From positions 186,001-250,000 of the forward strand of contig CM038468.1 in NCBI GenBank assembly GCA_021464415.1: a stretch of 64,000 bases of DNA. Direction: 5' to 3'. A program made the translations under genes and the position numbers. Shown one piece after another: positions 54,418 through 63,942 of the stretch (position 1 is its first letter; every line of letters starts with the position of its first letter). The stretch comes from Lonicera japonica (lineage: Eukaryota > Streptophyta > Magnoliopsida > Dipsacales > Caprifoliaceae). The notes under the pieces were generated by a model. That model searched no databases and had not been told where the DNA came from. It saw only the letters and a list, made by a program, of their open reading frames with translations.

Positions 54418-57400
54418 TTCGTTAAACGGATGGTTCATAAAAGAGGGTGAAGACTTTCCTTACTGCGGGTTTCAGGAACCATGGGTAAATGAAGAAGGGA
54501 AAAGACAACCGGGATTAGAAATTTTCTATGAAGAAGACTTATATATCAGTGAAGGATTTACTCACACCTTCTCATCTCGGTTAAAGATTACCCGGCCACC
54601 TGTCGAGCCACTGGAAGAGGAAGATATGCTGGGTAATATGTTTGAGGTCATGGCAATTGAGGAAGATTACCTTGGGGATCCTGTGCATCTTATACGCCCT
54701 ATCGAAGGAAAGAAGAAGCAGAGAGAGAGAAATATTGATAGAAATGTACGAAATTTAGAATGTATGCTATCTGTGCAAAGTGATGTTTCTATCAATAAAA
54801 TTGCCAATCTTTTCCCTTACTTTGATTCTTGTGATGTTGAAATTATGAATGAAAATTTGAATGATGAGCAGCGAATACAACCCATTGAAGGAGACACGGT
54901 CACAATAAATTTGGGAACAACCGATGATATAAAAGAAATAAAAATTGGGGCCGAATTAAGCCATGATGAAAAAACAGACTTAGAAAATTTGTTGAAAGAG
55001 TTTGTTAATGTTTTCGCTTGGTCATATGCTGATATGCCGGGTTTAGATGCCACTATTGTGATGCATGAAATACACACTAAACCCGAATGCAAACCTGTCA
55101 AGCAAAAGTTAAGAAAACTAGTACCTGAGTGGTCACTCAAGGTAAAGGAAGAAGTCACAAAGCAATTGGATGTCGGATTCATACGGGTTGTCGAATACCC
55201 TACTTGGTTGGCCAATATAGTACCGGTACCAAAAGCCAATGGCAAAGTACGGGTTTGTGTTGATTATCGCAATTTAAATGCTGCATGTCCAAAAGATGAT
55301 TTTCCACTGCCAAACATTGATCTCATTGTCGACAACACTGCAAATCATGCTTTAAAATCATTCGTCGATGGGTTCGCCGGGTATAATCAAATCAAAATGC
55401 ATCCTGATCATCAGGAAAAGACGGCCTTTATCACACCATGGGGTACTTATTGTTACACCGTCATGCCATTTGGGTTGAAAAATGCCGGGGCCACATATCA
55501 GAGAGCCGCAACTACTCTATTTCATGATCTGATTCATAAGGAAGTAGAAGTGTATGTCGACGACATGATCATCAAATCATTAGACCGGGCAAGTCATGTG
55601 GAAACTCTTCGTATCTTCTTTGAACGGCTTATGCAATTCCAGATGCGTTTGAATCCTCAAAAATGTGTATTCGGGGTCACCAAAGGCAAGATGCTGGGGT
55701 ATATAGTCAGCAGAAAGGGAATCGAGGTTGATCCGGCAAAGGTTAAGGCTATTCAAGAAATGCCAATCCCTAAAACTGAAAGGGAAATTCGGGGTTTCCT
55801 CGGGAGGTTACAATTCATCAGCAGATTTATTTCACAATTGACTCGAACATGTGAACCAATTTTTAAGCTACTCCAAAAAAGTTCAGATGGGCAGTGGAAT
55901 GAGCAATGCCAGGAAGCGTTCGATAAGATCAAGCAATATTTATCTAATCCGCCAGTCTTAGCACCTCCCCAAGTAGGCATTCCATTGATACTATACATGG
56001 CGGTCAATGACTCCTCAGTTGGAGCAATGTTGGCACAGCATTTGTTGAAAACAAGAACTGAGCAGGCAATATATTACCTCAGTAAAAAGCTTTCTCCGGG
56101 AGAACAAAATTATACAGCTTTAGAGAAATCATGCGCTGCGTTAGTTTGGGCTACCCAGAAGTTGCGACATTATATGTTGGTATTTTCCGTGATCTTGATC
56201 TCTCGTCTAGATCCCTTGCGGTACTTGTTCGAAAAGCCGATGTTGACTAATCGAATGGCTAAATGGATGTTCCTGCTTTCAGAATTCGACATTTCTTATG
56301 TCACTCAAAAGGCCGTCAAAGGGCAAGTCATAGCAGATCACTTAGCAGGCAATCCAATCATTGATGCCGAGCTACAGGATTTCGAATTTCCCGATGAAAG
56401 TATCATGGAGATTACCAAAGACGATGAATGGAAAATGTATTTTGATGGGGCTTGTAATCGGAATGGGAATGGAATTGGGATCCTGTTAATTTCGCCAGAC
56501 CAGACACATGCACCTATGTCTTTTCGATTAGAATTTCCCTGTACCAACAATATCGCCGAATACGAAGCTTGTATTGTCGGGTTAGAAATTGCTTTGCAGA
56601 AAGGGGTTCGTAAAATTCAGGTGTTTGGGGATTCCGCTCTCATTATTCATCAGATCTTGAAAAAATGGAAGATCAAAGAGGAAAAACTTGTGCCCTTCTT
56701 AACCCAACTCGAAGAAACTTCTGAGAAATTTGACTGCATTGAATTCTTCTACATCCCGAGAACACAGAACAATTTTGCTGATGCCTTAGCTACTCTGGCC
56801 TCGATGATTGAAATTCCGGGGGAGAAAGAAGAAATTCAGATTCAGATTCAAAGGCGAATAAATCCGGTATTTTGCCTATCACTCGGTGTTGAACGTGGAA
56901 ATGAGATCGATCAGAAGGTTTGGTACTATGATATCTGGCAATTACTCAAGCATAATGAATACCCATCACATGCTGACAAAACCACTCGGGTCACGCTTCG
57001 CCGCCTAGCATCCCGGTTTATCATTTGTGCCGGAAAACTATACCGAAGAAATGATGACGGTATACACCTTCAATGCCTCGATGAAGAAAAATCCCGAGCA
57101 ATGATGGAACAAATCCACAGTGGAGAGTGTGGCCCACATATGAGCGGTCATACATTGGCACGAAAGATAGTTCGTCAAGGGTATTACTGGTTAACGATGC
57201 AAAAAGATTGTTTTGAATACGTCAAAGGGTGTCACCAATGTCAAATATACGCCAAGGCACAGAGGCTCCCTCCAAAAGAATTATACCCTATGACATCTCC
57301 TTGGCCGTTTTCCATCTGGGGTATTGACATAATCGGTAAGATCTCGCCAAAAGGAAGTAATGGGCATGAATACATCCTAGTAGCTATCGACTATTTCACC

Positions 57401-58165
57401 AAATGGGTTGAGGCCGAGTCTTACAAGGATTTGAATGCCCGAAAAGTGGCACGATTCATCCGACACAACATCATATGCCGATACGGGGTACCGCATGAGA
57501 TAATATCCGATAATGGTACGCATTTTGAGGGTGAAGCCAACAAAATCATGGAAGAATACGGAATCAGACGCCACAAATCCTCACCATACCGCCCACAAAC
57601 TAATGGGGCCGTGGAGGCTGCTAATAAGAATTTGAAGAATATCATTAGCAAAATGGTTAAATCCGGTAGAGATTGGCCCGAAAAGCTCCCGTACGCACTT
57701 TGGGGATATCGAACTACTGAGAGGGTTTCTACGGGATCAACGCCTTTTTCACTTACATATGGCATGGAAGCGGTTTTACCAGTGGAAATGGAAATACCTT
57801 CTTTACGGGTTATCCTGGAAAATCAAGTTACTGAGAGTGATTGGGTAAAGGCTCGGTATGAAGAGTTGGCAATGATTGATGAAAACCGATTGAGGGCTTC
57901 ATATCAACATCAAGGGTATCAAAAACGTATTGCCAAAGCCTTTAATAGAAAAATCCGAGACAGAAGCATCATAGTTGGAGACCTAGTCCTCAAAGAAATT
58001 CGTGAACCAGCCCGAGACCCAAGAGGAAAATTCTCGCCAAAGTGGACAGGCCCTTATATTGTTACTAAAATCCTATCCGGGGGTGCCGTTCTCCTTACCG
58101 ACATTGATGGCCAAGAGTTAAACTTACCAGTCAACCTCGACCGATTGAAAAAATACTATCAGTAA
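54416..58165 (+). CDS. Pol polyprotein of element B (RT, two RNase H, integrase)
   Basis: Open for 1249 codons without a stop. The homologous start NGWFIKEGEDFPYCGFQEPW precedes the first ATG at 54626, so translation probably continues from gag by frame shift, readthrough or splicing. Domains: reverse transcriptase (VPKANGKVRVCVDYRNLNA, FGLKNAGATYQRA, VEVYVDDMIIKS), RNase H (QAIYYLSKKLSPGEQNYTAL), archaeal-type second RNase H (YFDGACNRNGNGIGIL...NIAEYEA...FGDSALI), integrase HHCC zinc region (GPHMSGHTLARKIVRQGYYW...CHQCQIYA), D,D,E core (WGIDIIGKI, SDNGTHFEGEANK, NGAVEAANKNL), ending LPVNLDRLKKYYQ. The duplicated RNase H defines the Tat lineage. All catalytic residues I can check are present. 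Confidence 0.92.
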   Translation, partial: SSLNGWFIKEGEDFPYCGFQEPWVNEEGKRQPGLEIFYEEDLYISEGFTHTFSSRLKITRPPVEPLEEEDMLGNMFEVMAIEEDYLGDPVHLIRPIEGKKKQRERNIDRNVRNLECMLSVQSDVSINKIANLFPYFDSCDVEIMNENLNDEQRIQPIEGDTVTINLGTTDDIKEIKIGAELSHDEKTDLENLLKEFVNVFAWSYADMPGLDATIVMHEIHTKPECKPVKQKLRKLVPEWSLKVKEEVTKQLDVGFIRVVEYPTWLANIVPVPKANGKVRVCVDYRNLNAACPKDDFPLPNIDLIVDNTANHALKSFVDGFAGYNQIKMHPDHQEKTAFITPWGTYCYTVMPFGLKNAGATYQRAATTLFHDLIHKEVEVYVDDMIIKSLDRASHVETLRIFFERLMQFQMRLNPQKCVFGVTKGKMLGYIVSRKGIEVDPAKVKAIQEMPIPKTEREIRGFLGRLQFISRFISQLTRTCEPIFKLLQKSSDGQWNEQCQEAFDKIKQYLSNPPVLAPPQVGIPLILYMAVNDSSVGAMLAQHLLKTRTEQAIYYLSKKLSPGEQNYTALEKSCAALVWATQKLRHYMLVFSVILISRLDPLRYLFEKPMLTNRMAKWMFLLSEFDISYVTQKAVKGQVIADHLAGNPIIDAELQDFEFPDESIMEITKDDEWKMYFDGACNRNGNGIGILLISPDQTHAPMSFRLEFPCTNNIAEYEACIVGLEIALQKGVRKIQVFGDSALIIHQILKKWKIKEEKLVPFLTQLEETSEKFDCIEFFYIPRTQNNFADALATLASMIEIPGEKEEIQIQIQRRINPVFCLSLGVERGNEIDQKVWYYDIWQLLKHNEYPSHADKTTRVTLRRLASRFIICAGKLYRRNDDGIHLQCLDEEKSRAMMEQIHSGECGPHMSGHTLARKIVRQGYYWLTMQKDCFEYVKGCHQCQIYAKAQRLPPKELYPMTSPWPFSIWGIDIIGKISPKGSNGHEYILVAIDYFTKWVEAESYKDLNARKVARFIRHNIICRYGVPHEIISDNGTHFEGEANKIMEEYGIRRHKSSPYRPQTNGAVEAANKNLKNIISKMVKSGRDWPEKLPYALWGYRTTERVSTGSTPFSLTYGMEAVLPVEMEIPSLRVILENQVTESDWVKARYEELAMIDENRLRASYQHQGYQKRIAKAFNRKIRDRSIIVGDLVLKEIREPARDPRGKFSPKWTGPYIVTKILSGGAVLLTDIDGQELNLPVNLDRLKKYYQ

Positions 58166-58202
58166 AAATTTGTATCCATGAACTACGAAGACCTGAGCCC
58201 CG

Positions 58203-58234
<32 letters not shown>
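58203..58234 (+). repeat. Poly(A) tract of 32 A
   Basis: An uninterrupted A-run lies 38 bases after the pol stop, between two convergent genes. Its position 3' of pol and near the DUF7745 stop suggests a simple repeat rather than a processed tail, because no poly(A) signal precedes it. Confidence 0.8.
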
Positions 58235-58236
<2 letters not shown>

Positions 58237-58456
58237 AACGGGGAAACGTAGGCAACCTGAATATCAGGCCCGGTCTATTCATTGCAATAATATTCATTCA
58301 TTTGGACGCAAGAAGAAAGGCAGAAAGAGATTTTCCATACATCAAAAAGTTCTTTCGTACAAGATAACCTACATCAGTTCTTACATACTTTCCCTATATA
58401 TTTTACCTACCTAATACCAGAAAGCTTTCATAAAGAAGCTGCCTACCACACCTAAC

Positions 58457-59692
58457 CTAACCATCATCAGCAGAATATAAGACCCTCTCTCGATCCATGG
58501 TCTGATACGAAGCAAGCACTGTCTCATCAGTCACCGGTGAATCTGCAAACCGAAACCACCTCATCATCATAGGCTCATGCTCAATGGTCTGCCGAACTCG
58601 ACGCCAAATATGCAGCACGATATCAGAACGGGTCACCTGGGTAATGCCAACCTCTCCTCCATGAAATCGCCGCACAAAGCGGGTAGACCAAAGACCTCGT
58701 AGGGTCGTCTCTAGTCTCGGGGTAATAGGAAGAGCGATCGAAGAAAAGTCTCTCAGCGGAAGGGGTATACTCAGGGGAACACCGAACTGCCTCGTCAGCC
58801 GTCCGGGGATGTAGAATGATGTCTCTCTCAAACCACGAAACCGAAGATAGTTCTGCCCACCCATACTCATGATCATGGTCCTCATACGCCACCATGGAAC
58901 CTCCCAACGAATCGAAGAAGAGGACTCAGAAAAACGAACAGCCCAATCATATGATGACAGACGATGAATCTGGGCGTAATCAGGACGCTGGAAGAAGTGC
59001 CGAGAATCCCAGGGAAGCCGAGTCTCCAGATACCGAAACCTCTCAGTAACCCACATGTACAGTAGATATGGGCTACCTCGAAAATGACTAAGTCGAGACT
59101 GAACCACGGCATCCAAACCATTCAGTGTCTCCGCCAGTAAGATGGGAGTCACCAAATGGCCGCGTCTAGCCTCAGATACAACTCGGATAATCAGAGGGTC
59201 TACCAGAATAGCATCATCGGTAACCAAGAGCATCTGAGAAAAAGCAAAAATCATACAAGCAGAAGTCCGACCTGAATAATAAGCCGGGTCGTCGCCATGA
59301 TGAAGGAAAAAGTCTGCCAAATGACGCAGATGGAGTCGCCCGTCAACTATCATAGGCCGGCACTCACTCTCCCGCAGACCCAGAAACTCCGCCAGCATAA
59401 CACGAGGACTCCTAGCATCTCGTAAGGAAGCCAGTGGCCATGAAACATCCTGCCGCATCAGTAGTGTGAACTCCTCGATCGTCGGACACAACTCGTCTAA
59501 ACCGATACGGAAACAGTGGTCCTCAGGATCCCAGAACTCAGCAATACCAAGCAAAAAAGAAAAATTGATATCATGAGAACACCAGCGATGAAGGTGGCTC
59601 AGATCGCCCCAGTTGAGACCACAGTCGGCCTCAGCCATGGACACGAAATCAGACAAAAGGGAGAAAGAAGCATGGGTATGAAAGGTAGACAT
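58457..59692 (-). CDS. DUF7745-like protein of element B (411 aa), antisense to pol
   Basis: Single-exon frame from ATG at 59692, about 70 bases after a TATA box (complement 59764-59773). Shared with the element A protein: INFSFLLGIAEFWDPEDHCF, FRIGLDELCPTIEEF, LAETLNGLDAVVQSR, LYMWVTERFRYLE, FSESSSSIRWEVPWW, TSFYIPGRLTRQFGVP, and the C-terminal MMRWFRF..S.VT.E. The two proteins differ at perhaps half of positions yet align almost without gaps, a sign of constraint. The stop lies 292 bases from the converging pol stop. Same family identification and same limits as for the element A copy: function unknown, with a regulatory or anti-silencing role proposed from its promoter. Confidence 0.8.
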   Translation of the reverse strand: MSTFHTHASFSLLSDFVSMAEADCGLNWGDLSHLHRWCSHDINFSFLLGIAEFWDPEDHCFRIGLDELCPTIEEFTLLMRQDVSWPLASLRDARSPRVMLAEFLGLRESECRPMIVDGRLHLRHLADFFLHHGDDPAYYSGRTSACMIFAFSQMLLVTDDAILVDPLIIRVVSEARRGHLVTPILLAETLNGLDAVVQSRLSHFRGSPYLLYMWVTERFRYLETRLPWDSRHFFQRPDYAQIHRLSSYDWAVRFSESSSSIRWEVPWWRMRTMIMSMGGQNYLRFRGLRETSFYIPGRLTRQFGVPLSIPLPLRDFSSIALPITPRLETTLRGLWSTRFVRRFHGGEVGITQVTRSDIVLHIWRRVRQTIEHEPMMMRWFRFADSPVTDETVLASYQTMDRERVLYSADDG

Positions 59693-59763
59693 GGTAATAA
59701 AGAAAGAAGAAGCTATAGGGTGAATAGTAACTTTGATGATGGAAAAAAGGACAAATTCGCGCT

Positions 59764-59857
59764 CTATTTATAGTATAACTGCACATGCCAACCGCACGGT
59801 TGGGCCCCAACCGTACGGCTGGCTGGCCAACCGTGCGGCTGGCTCCCAACCGTACGG
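59764..59857 (-). promoter_or_regulatory. DUF7745-like gene promoter of element B: four palindrome boxes and TATA
   Basis: On the minus strand CTATAAATAG (complement 59764-59773) is preceded by palindromic boxes at 59792-59799 (CCGTGCGG as read on minus), 59811-59818 (CCGTACGG), 59831-59838 (CCGCACGG on minus) and 59850-59857 (CCGTACGG). Spacing is 19-20 bases as in the LTR. Confidence 0.85.
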
Positions 59858-59899
59858 CTATCCCATGCGGGTGGGGCGTGCGGCTGGCTCTCCCCATTT

Positions 59900-60378
59900 G
59901 GTTAAAATCTTCCATTTTTCAAATCATCTTTACAATACATCATGATACGAATATTGCCAGACTTTGTTCAGGAAGAACGATCCATCATAGCATGCATATA
60001 GATTTGATAATTACTTGCCAACATATGTACTTAACCATTTTTCGCAATTTAACTTGATTACACTTAATCGCATTCTTTCAACGCATAATTAAAAAGGTAA
60101 TAATTTCGCCACCACATAATTACTTTTCAATTGCACTCACAAATAACATTTACATCACATCACACACAAACATATTTTCAAAATAAACATAAATATTTTA
60201 TTCATAAATTAAAACCGAACACATCGATAAACCAACATTTTTCTTAACAAATAAAACATATTTAAATTAACCACTAAATTAGAATAAGTTTTTTCTAAAA
60301 ATAAAATACACCTAAGTTAACTACTTAATTTAAAATGTTTCTCTCAAGAAAACACAAAACGCCGAGCCTTCAGAACCA
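59900..60378. other. AT-rich spacer, likely 3' region of PMD gene
   Basis: No gene. It lies between the DUF7745 promoter and the PMD stop, and is AT-rich from 59930 on. Confidence 0.4.
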
Positions 60379-63300
60379 TCAACGCTGAGGAGAAGGGGGA
60401 GGATCCATCGTCCGCGGGCGCTTCGCTTCTGTCTCTCCAGCACCCTCCGCTGGACTCTCTGAAACCGTGCGACCTGCGCCCTGGTGAGAAGGAGCAAGCC
60501 GGGAAGTGCGCCTCGACTGCTGAACCGACTGAGAAGGAACCGCCGATCGGGACCGCGAACGTGACGGATGGTAGGTAGCAGTCGTATCGCCCGCCAAGCG
60601 TCTGCTGTACCGCCCCATGTACTCCACCGGGAAAGGAGCCGCAAACGTCAGCAGTCCGTACATGTTGAAATAGCTCCTCAGTAACTCAGCCACCTCGCGA
60701 AGTAGGAACGAGCCCCTCTGCCATAACCAAATTACCAATCAGTAACATTCATAAATCAACACATATGCTTAACTGTTTAAAAGAAACCTTACCTCCTCGC
60801 CCGAGACGTGTGCTAAGACCCCCATCCGCTCATCGCCCTCAGGTATGTCAGGGATCCGGTATTGCTTGGGTAGGCCGAAATCCAAGTAAGGGATATCCCG
60901 AGGGTACTCCGGGATCGAGTACGACGCCAACGCCCCACCCTCCGGAGCCTGTGATGGACCAGCTCCGCCAGCGCCGCCTACCGGGGGTATGTCCTCCCCG
61001 GTGTCCTCTCCCGTCTCCGACTCGGGCGCCACCGCCTTCCCTTTCCCTTTGTCGCCACCTTCACCCACCGGAGTCTGGCCTATGCCTGCTTCCGCCCCTA
61101 ACTGCGCCTCCCTCTCTCCTAGCTCCCGGAAGACGATCCCACGGGCCGCACCTGATGATGGGGTCGACAGAGAGTACGGCCTCAATCCCACCGACCCGGC
61201 ACCTGGCGACCCGACAGGCGTGCGCAGCAACGGCGAGAATGACACATGATGCACCCAATCCATGTCGCCCGCCCCATACACGGGTGATGATCCCGACATC
61301 GACCCACGCCCCCCGGGTGTCTGCGCCGACTCCAGCATCTGCCGTATATCCTCCGACGACAACTGCGGTGTCCTCCCCATGGCCGGTGAGATAGGTGGCC
61401 TAGACACGGGACTCCGCCCTCCGACCGGACTCCTCCCACCCCTGGTCGCCCTACCTCGTCCAGGCGAAACCGTGGCAGTCAGCTCCTCCCCTACTCCCCC
61501 GCCGGGCCCTACTGGGGGCGCCCCACCGTTGCCCCCTCCCAACGGAACCTCCTCCGAACCCTCGTCATCCTCCTCCTCCACCTGCGGCGGCTCCACGTCC
61601 CTCTCGCCATGCGGATCCTCATCATCCGAATCTGCAATCCCCTTGGCCCTCCGGTTCGGCGCTGGTGCGGGCTGCTGTGGGACCCGCTGCGAGATGTACA
61701 ACTGTCCCCGGATATACATCGGGTCTCCCCCGAGGGCCGCATACCTCGCATATATCACCCTGCCTCGCACCCCCTTCATCTCCCTCATCAGGTACCGGTG
61801 CGCAAACGTCCCGTACTCCCCCTCCACCAACAGACCCTCCATCGGTACGCCTCCCAGGAACAGAGCCCTCTCCTCCGCAGTCAGCATGACCGGCCGCCTC
61901 ATCGCCACTGGGGGCCATGCCGGAACCCGGAATCCCAACCCAGGAGTATGCTGCCGCACCACGCGCTCCCCCAGGTAGAACGCCGCGCCATACTCATGCA
62001 CGAATAAACGCCTCGAACGTGCCGCAGCCAACGCATCCGCATACCCCCACTGCTGCGTCACGTATGCCGGCCATGGGCTCCACTGAACCTGCCACGTCAC
62101 ACATACACCAGGAATAACTTAACTGTTCTTTTTCAGAAATAATTTAAATTTCAAATAATTTAATTTCATACCTGGTCAAGCTGTAGCCCAGAAACGTCGC
62201 CTGCACTGACGTCCGGGGTCAGATATCGATACACCCCAACTATGTTCCCGCTGTAGTATCGTCGGAAAAGCGGGAACTCATCTACGAAAGTCGGGTGCAG
62301 ATGGATCTGACCAATACCCTGGTGGGTATGCGCAATAAACCACATCTGTCACAAATCATCATACTCGTTAAAATTATAGAACCGGCATTCTTTTAAATCA
62401 CGAGTTTTTTTTTCCAAAATACAGTGAGGGTTTAAATTATTACTTACCTCCCAAAGCGTGACCAGTCCACGATGGTTCAGCTCCATGTGACGGCACACTA
62501 GGTCCATCGACTCATACAGCACCGCCAATACGTACCCTCCCCAGGCAAAAGTGTACAACTGGTCGAAGAACCGCAGATAAGGCAGCCACCATAACCGTAG
62601 GTTGTCGCCGCCCCGCGCATAGAAGAAATCATGCAGCACGAGCAGCAGAAAGCATCGGGATAGCTGCCGCACCTCCTGGCGTGTCATCGGACCATCGCCA
62701 AACCTCCCACTCTCGGCCTCGATATGCTGCACCATCGCCGTGTGGGGTATCCCATCTGCCACAATCCTGCTAGGCCTCCATCCTAGTGCCGCTCCCATAC
62801 CATCTAGAGTAATGCGTACGCGGGGGTTAGGCACCAGAGCCTCCCCCCCGAAAGGCAGCCCTGTCAGCACGAACACATCCTCCGGTGTCAACGTCATCTC
62901 CCCCCAACTCCAATGGAATGTGTGCGTCGTGTCCCACCATCTCTCCCCTAACACCGTCGGAAGGCTCACTGACCGCTGAAACTCTCCGCCTGGCAGCACC
63001 TCGATAAATCGTCCGAATGGGGTCGCACTCAAGTATGCTCTCACCAGCGGCGGAAGCTGATCTCGAAGCTCAGGCGCAGCACGCGTGATGCCACGGCAAC
63101 GTCCGATCCTCTGTTACATCACCAATTTTTACAAAGCTCACTAACAAACTTTTTTCAAAAAATAAATAATGTTGAGTATATATCTATTATGGCAAGTAAT
63201 TATTAAATTTATCACATTTCATGCATATCTCTTCATTTGCATCTTTTTCAAAAAAAATCACATAATTCAATACAATAATTAGAGCATACCCTAGTCCGGC

Positions 63301-63595
63301 GGCGGATCTCGTGTGCCGCAGGCTCCATCAACAGCCACTCTCGCCCCTCTCCCGGCGAGATCAAGGGTACGTCCCGGTACATCGCCCGCTGAAGCGATCC
63401 GTCTGCCCCCAGTGGCCCCTCCCAGGCCACACCCTCCCAGTCGTCATGATGTGGCGCGCAGATCAGGCGCCCATCCATCATCGCGGTGATCGACTCCACC
63501 TCGTCCCCCGGGAGTAGCTCCGGCACCTCCCCTCCCTCTGGTGGGCCTCCCATCATCATGTACACGAAGATCGAAAGTAATCTCGCAAATGCCAT
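60379..63595 (-). CDS. Plant mobile domain (PMD) protein of element B, five exons, 925 aa, intact
   Basis: Exons on the minus strand: 63595-63290, 63110-62448, 62345-62172, 62088-60793, 60717-60379, total 2778 bases. Each intron (179, 102, 83 and 75 bases) has GT..AG ends and phase 0, and the joined frame has no stop until 60379. Exon 1: CAPHHDDWEGV and LMEPAAHEIRRRTR. Exon 2: PMD core with WWDTTHTFHWSWGEMTLTP, LTGLPFGGEAL and FYARGGDNLRLWWLPYL. Exon 3: MWFIAHTHQGIGQIHLHP and FPLFRRYYSG. Exon 4: YLMREMKGVRGRVIYARYAA, GGDPMYIRGQ, then a long acidic, Pro/Gly/Ser-rich disordered part with GKGKA. Exon 5: Arg/Ser-rich tail with KRPRT, a candidate nuclear signal. PMD proteins are linked to transposons and transcriptional silencing in plants; the element-level role is inferred. 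Antisense to the LTR transcript. Confidence 0.85.
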
Positions 63596-63704
63596 CGCTC
63601 ACACTCGTCTCAAATACCCACTAAATGTTTTTGAAAAATCAGATATTTATATGCTAGAGAGAGAGATCGCAAGAAGAAGTGACGAAAATGCTTTGAACGG
63701 GCCA

Positions 63705-63789
63705 CTATTTATAGAAAATAGGGGCCAGCCGCAGGCTAGCCAACCGTACGGCTAGCCCCCAACCGTGCGGTTGGCTGCCAGCCGTACGG
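63705..63789 (-). promoter_or_regulatory. PMD gene promoter of element B: palindrome boxes and TATA
   Basis: On the minus strand CTATAAATAG (complement 63705-63714), 110 bases before the ATG, is preceded by boxes at 63744-63751 (CCGTACGG), 63763-63770 (CCGCACGG on minus) and 63782-63789 (CCGTACGG), 19 bases apart. Degenerate GCGGCTA-type repeats continue to about 63880. Confidence 0.85.
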
Positions 63790-63901
63790 CTGGGGGGTCA
63801 AACCCTGCGGCTACCTCGTGCGGCTATCCCCAACCGCATGCTCCCAACCGCACGCCCTGCGGCTACCCCGTGCGGCTACCCTCATTTTTGACCAGTTTGA
63901 C

Positions 63902-63940
<39 letters not shown>
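63902..63940 (+). repeat. Poly(A) tract, then purine-rich run
   Basis: A run of about 39 A followed by GAAGGAGCAAGACAAG. It could belong to the polypurine region before the unseen 3' LTR, but no LTR start was identified. Confidence 0.55.

Positions 63941-63942
<2 letters not shown>

Noticed and set aside
43283..58165. Integrated plant pararetrovirus (caulimovirid)
   Set aside because: Both copies have integrase, duplicated RNase H, LTRs and a Tat-type primer binding site. There is no movement protein, and caulimovirids lack integrase.
58203..58234. Poly(A) tract as the tail of a processed retrocopy
   Set aside because: It is in the same place between convergent genes of element B, lacks an upstream signal and TSD, and is best read as a simple repeat.
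60765..61978. Long plus-strand frames over the PMD exon 4 region
   Set aside because: GC-rich antisense shadows of the intact minus-strand exon; Pro/Ser-rich without any domain.
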